A DNA stretch of 10,117 nt from Asterionellopsis glacialis (Eukaryota; Bacillariophyta; Plagiogrammaphyceae; Rhaphoneidales; Asterionellopsidaceae), in NCBI GenBank assembly GCA_014885115.2, contig WKLE02001616.1, forward strand, positions 1-10,117, given 5' to 3'. The position numbers and the translations under genes were made by a program. Under the pieces are notes generated by a model. It saw only the letters and a program-made list of their open reading frames with translations. It did not search any database and was not told where the DNA came from. Shown piece by piece: positions 8,407 through 10,117 of this stretch. The stretch's first letter is position 1. Each line of letters begins with the position of its first letter.

Positions 8407-10117
8407 TACCTCTTGTTCGTGCCACCATGGAATTGGCTGGGATACTCAAGACTGGCTTCTTTTGGTCTGTCTTGTCCTTTTTGGACACAAACCTTCGTCC
8501 TTTGCTTGGATGATGCTGTCAAACCCCCAGAAATAGATGGGTCAACTTTGAAGGTTCACCAATTGCATTTGGTGGGTCCGGCTGTTCTCTTTTTGGGATC
8601 CTGTTGTACTCCAGGCAGTGGACTACCAGTCATGAGGCCCCTCGTTTCCTCTTTAGGGCTATCTTTCTTTCATCCGCTTCTGCAGCCCTCTGTAATGTAT
8701 TGGCTATGGCTTGGGCCCTTGCCTCCATTGGCTTGGCCTCCAGGTGCTGATACGTACATCAGGTATTTTGGCACATTCCAAACAAATTCATTTCCAAGCA
8801 AGTGCCCTTTGGTCAGTGTATTTTATTGGCAGGTCAGCTGCACTCATCAAGGCACCAATGGTCAGTTGCAGGTGAGCCATCTTCAGGGGCCCAGTCACCT
8901 TCTCAATAAGAGGGTGTACACTTGTCTTAAAGACCTCACTCCATCCTGCTGCTCCTCCTGATCCTCTATTAGGGTGCTGCTAGAATAAGTTGTTGATGTG
9001 CCCACTTCCCGCCCCTCTGTTCCCATACAGTGATGGTGGAGGCAGGGGGAGATCTGCTGCAGGATAAAACCTTTCCACTGGGCAGTGCTCTGTATCCAGG
9101 AATTGTCCCATTTTGCAAAAATGTAGTGGTGTAAGATAACCGTGACCTTGGTAGCAGTAATCCTAACTCCCATTGCACTGCCTCTGTGAAGAATTGCCTG
9201 GAGTCATGCAGCACAGCCCACAAGATATGCAATATTTTGTGGGGACTGATGTTGTCATAGACATCCACCTTCACTCAAAGCGCCTGTTGCAACTCCACAA
9301 TCTCTTTGAAGTGGTGACTCTCCTGTCCTACTACCTCCCGTAGCAACTTGTGGTAGTTTGCTAGCAGACGCATCAGGCCAGTGTTGTCTTGCAGAGGGAC
9401 TACCTTTACATCACTAGCTACTTCCAACATATCACTTGAAGTGGTTTTGGCCTGTTTTATCACCTCCTGTTTCTTACGCTGGACCTGTTGGGTGGCCAGT
9501 GCAGTAAACGGCACAGCAAAGGGCAAAAGACCCCTATGACATTCATCAAACTTGGCTACTCCATTGTGTCCAAAATTGAGAGACTTTACGTCTTTTACCA
9601 GACTTGGGGATACAAAGACCCTCACTGGGTTGTCTGCATTGGGCGACACCTTCAATCTTTGGCGTAGTTGTTGTTCTACAGCTTCAATGGTGCGCCCATC
9701 TTCCGCAATTGCTGATAGCAGTACTGGGGGGTCACCCCCCTCACCCAAACTACAGGCTGCTTGAATCTGCAACTTCTCTGAGTTGGAGTAGGACTTCTTC
9801 ATCTTGGATTCCGCAAGCTAAGCTGAAACAGCCTTCACCGTTTCCAGGGCTTGCCTATATGCCACTTGGGCATCTAAGGCTCCTCCCCCTACCCCAGAGG
9901 AGGTCAGTGGGGCATTGCCGCCAAGTACATTGTGGATAATCTTGCCCCCCCACCTGGAAAGCTTTGGGTTTGGTATCACACCTTGCCAGTTTACCATCAT
10001 CATACTATTGTTTCTCAATGGGCCCGTCCCTGCTGCTTTTGTGCAGGTGATCTGGGCCCATTTGACTAAAGAGCCTACTTCCTGGCATTGCTGGTCATTA
10101 TCTAATGAGCTCACTAG
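8399..10117 (-). pseudogene. decayed gag-like or unknown repeat-family gene, cut by window end
   Basis: Read leftward from the right edge, one frame runs from 10117 to a TAA at 8971-8969, broken only by TAG at 9820-9818 and TGA at 9277-9275. The peptide on both sides of each stop looks continuous in style, so these are probably nonsense mutations within one gene. Coding quality then passes to a second frame (open 8979-8791, 63 codons, containing SVHPLIEKVTGPLKMAHLQL). It next passes to a third frame (8812-8399) with further TGA stops at 8761-8759, 8632-8630 and 8521-8519. The third frame holds a Cys/His motif, an Ala/Glu/Lys/Arg-rich helix and a Lys-rich tail ending at TAG 8401-8399. The order of a globular body, a zinc motif and a basic tail resembles a retroelement Gag. 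No reverse transcriptase, integrase or protease is present. I do not recognise the family with certainty; the true start lies outside the window. Confidence 0.5.
8744..8800 (-). other. Cys/His zinc-binding-like motif in the pseudogene
   Basis: In the third - strand frame the residues read C-x8-C-x4-C-x3-H, with a TGA stop occupying the last x4 position. This is close to the CCCH spacing (C-x8-C-x5-C-x3-H) and to nucleocapsid-type knuckles. A strongly helical, Arg/Lys-rich segment follows immediately (8743-8633). The combination would suit nucleic-acid binding in an intact parent protein. Confidence 0.4.

Noticed and set aside
8413..8961. 182-codon + strand open frame rich in Leu, Pro, Ser and Trp
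   Set aside because: Its composition is typical of the reverse of a Lys/Glu/Gln-rich coding strand. The - strand in the same interval carries the Cys/His motif and basic helix, so I read this as an antisense shadow.
1..10117. CRISPR arrays, tRNA or rRNA genes, bacterial operon features
   Set aside because: There are no regularly spaced direct repeats, no cloverleaf with the conserved T-arm, and no rRNA-like segment. The spliced gene and plastid presequence indicate a eukaryotic nuclear locus.

Overview
The window looks like nuclear DNA of a diatom, probably a centric one of the Thalassiosirales type. It carries one spliced gene for a very large homomeric acetyl-CoA carboxylase. The protein begins with a secretory signal ending in a diatom-style A|F cleavage motif, as expected for import into a four-membrane plastid. 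The short GT-AG introns rule out a bacterium. The species cannot be named from the sequence alone.

Layout. Positions 1-1134 are non-coding upstream DNA. They hold a perfect 15-bp inverted repeat at the left edge, a second smaller inverted repeat, and several TGACGT/ACGTCA-type bZIP motifs in the 510 bp before the start codon. Positions 1135-7705 hold the ACCase gene on the + strand as four exons (1135-1814, 1942-3115, 3221-6755, 6846-7705). Together they encode 2082 residues, in the order presequence, biotin carboxylase, biotin carrier, central domain and carboxyltransferase. All three introns were placed from splice signals plus continuity of the protein family across the junctions. Positions 7706-8232 are AT-rich 3' flank with no gene recognised.

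From about 8230 to the right edge the character changes. A short Pro/Thr/Gly-rich + strand reading frame (8233-8406) abuts the decayed remains of a - strand gene that enters from beyond the right edge. That gene reads in one frame for about 1.1 kb across two in-frame stops, then continues in other frames with a Cys/His zinc-binding-like motif and a Lys/Arg-rich helical tail. The pattern suggests a decayed mobile-element or gag-like gene, but the family is not established here.

The ACCase supplies malonyl-CoA for plastid fatty-acid synthesis. The right-hand material looks like unrelated, degenerate repeat DNA lying downstream of it.
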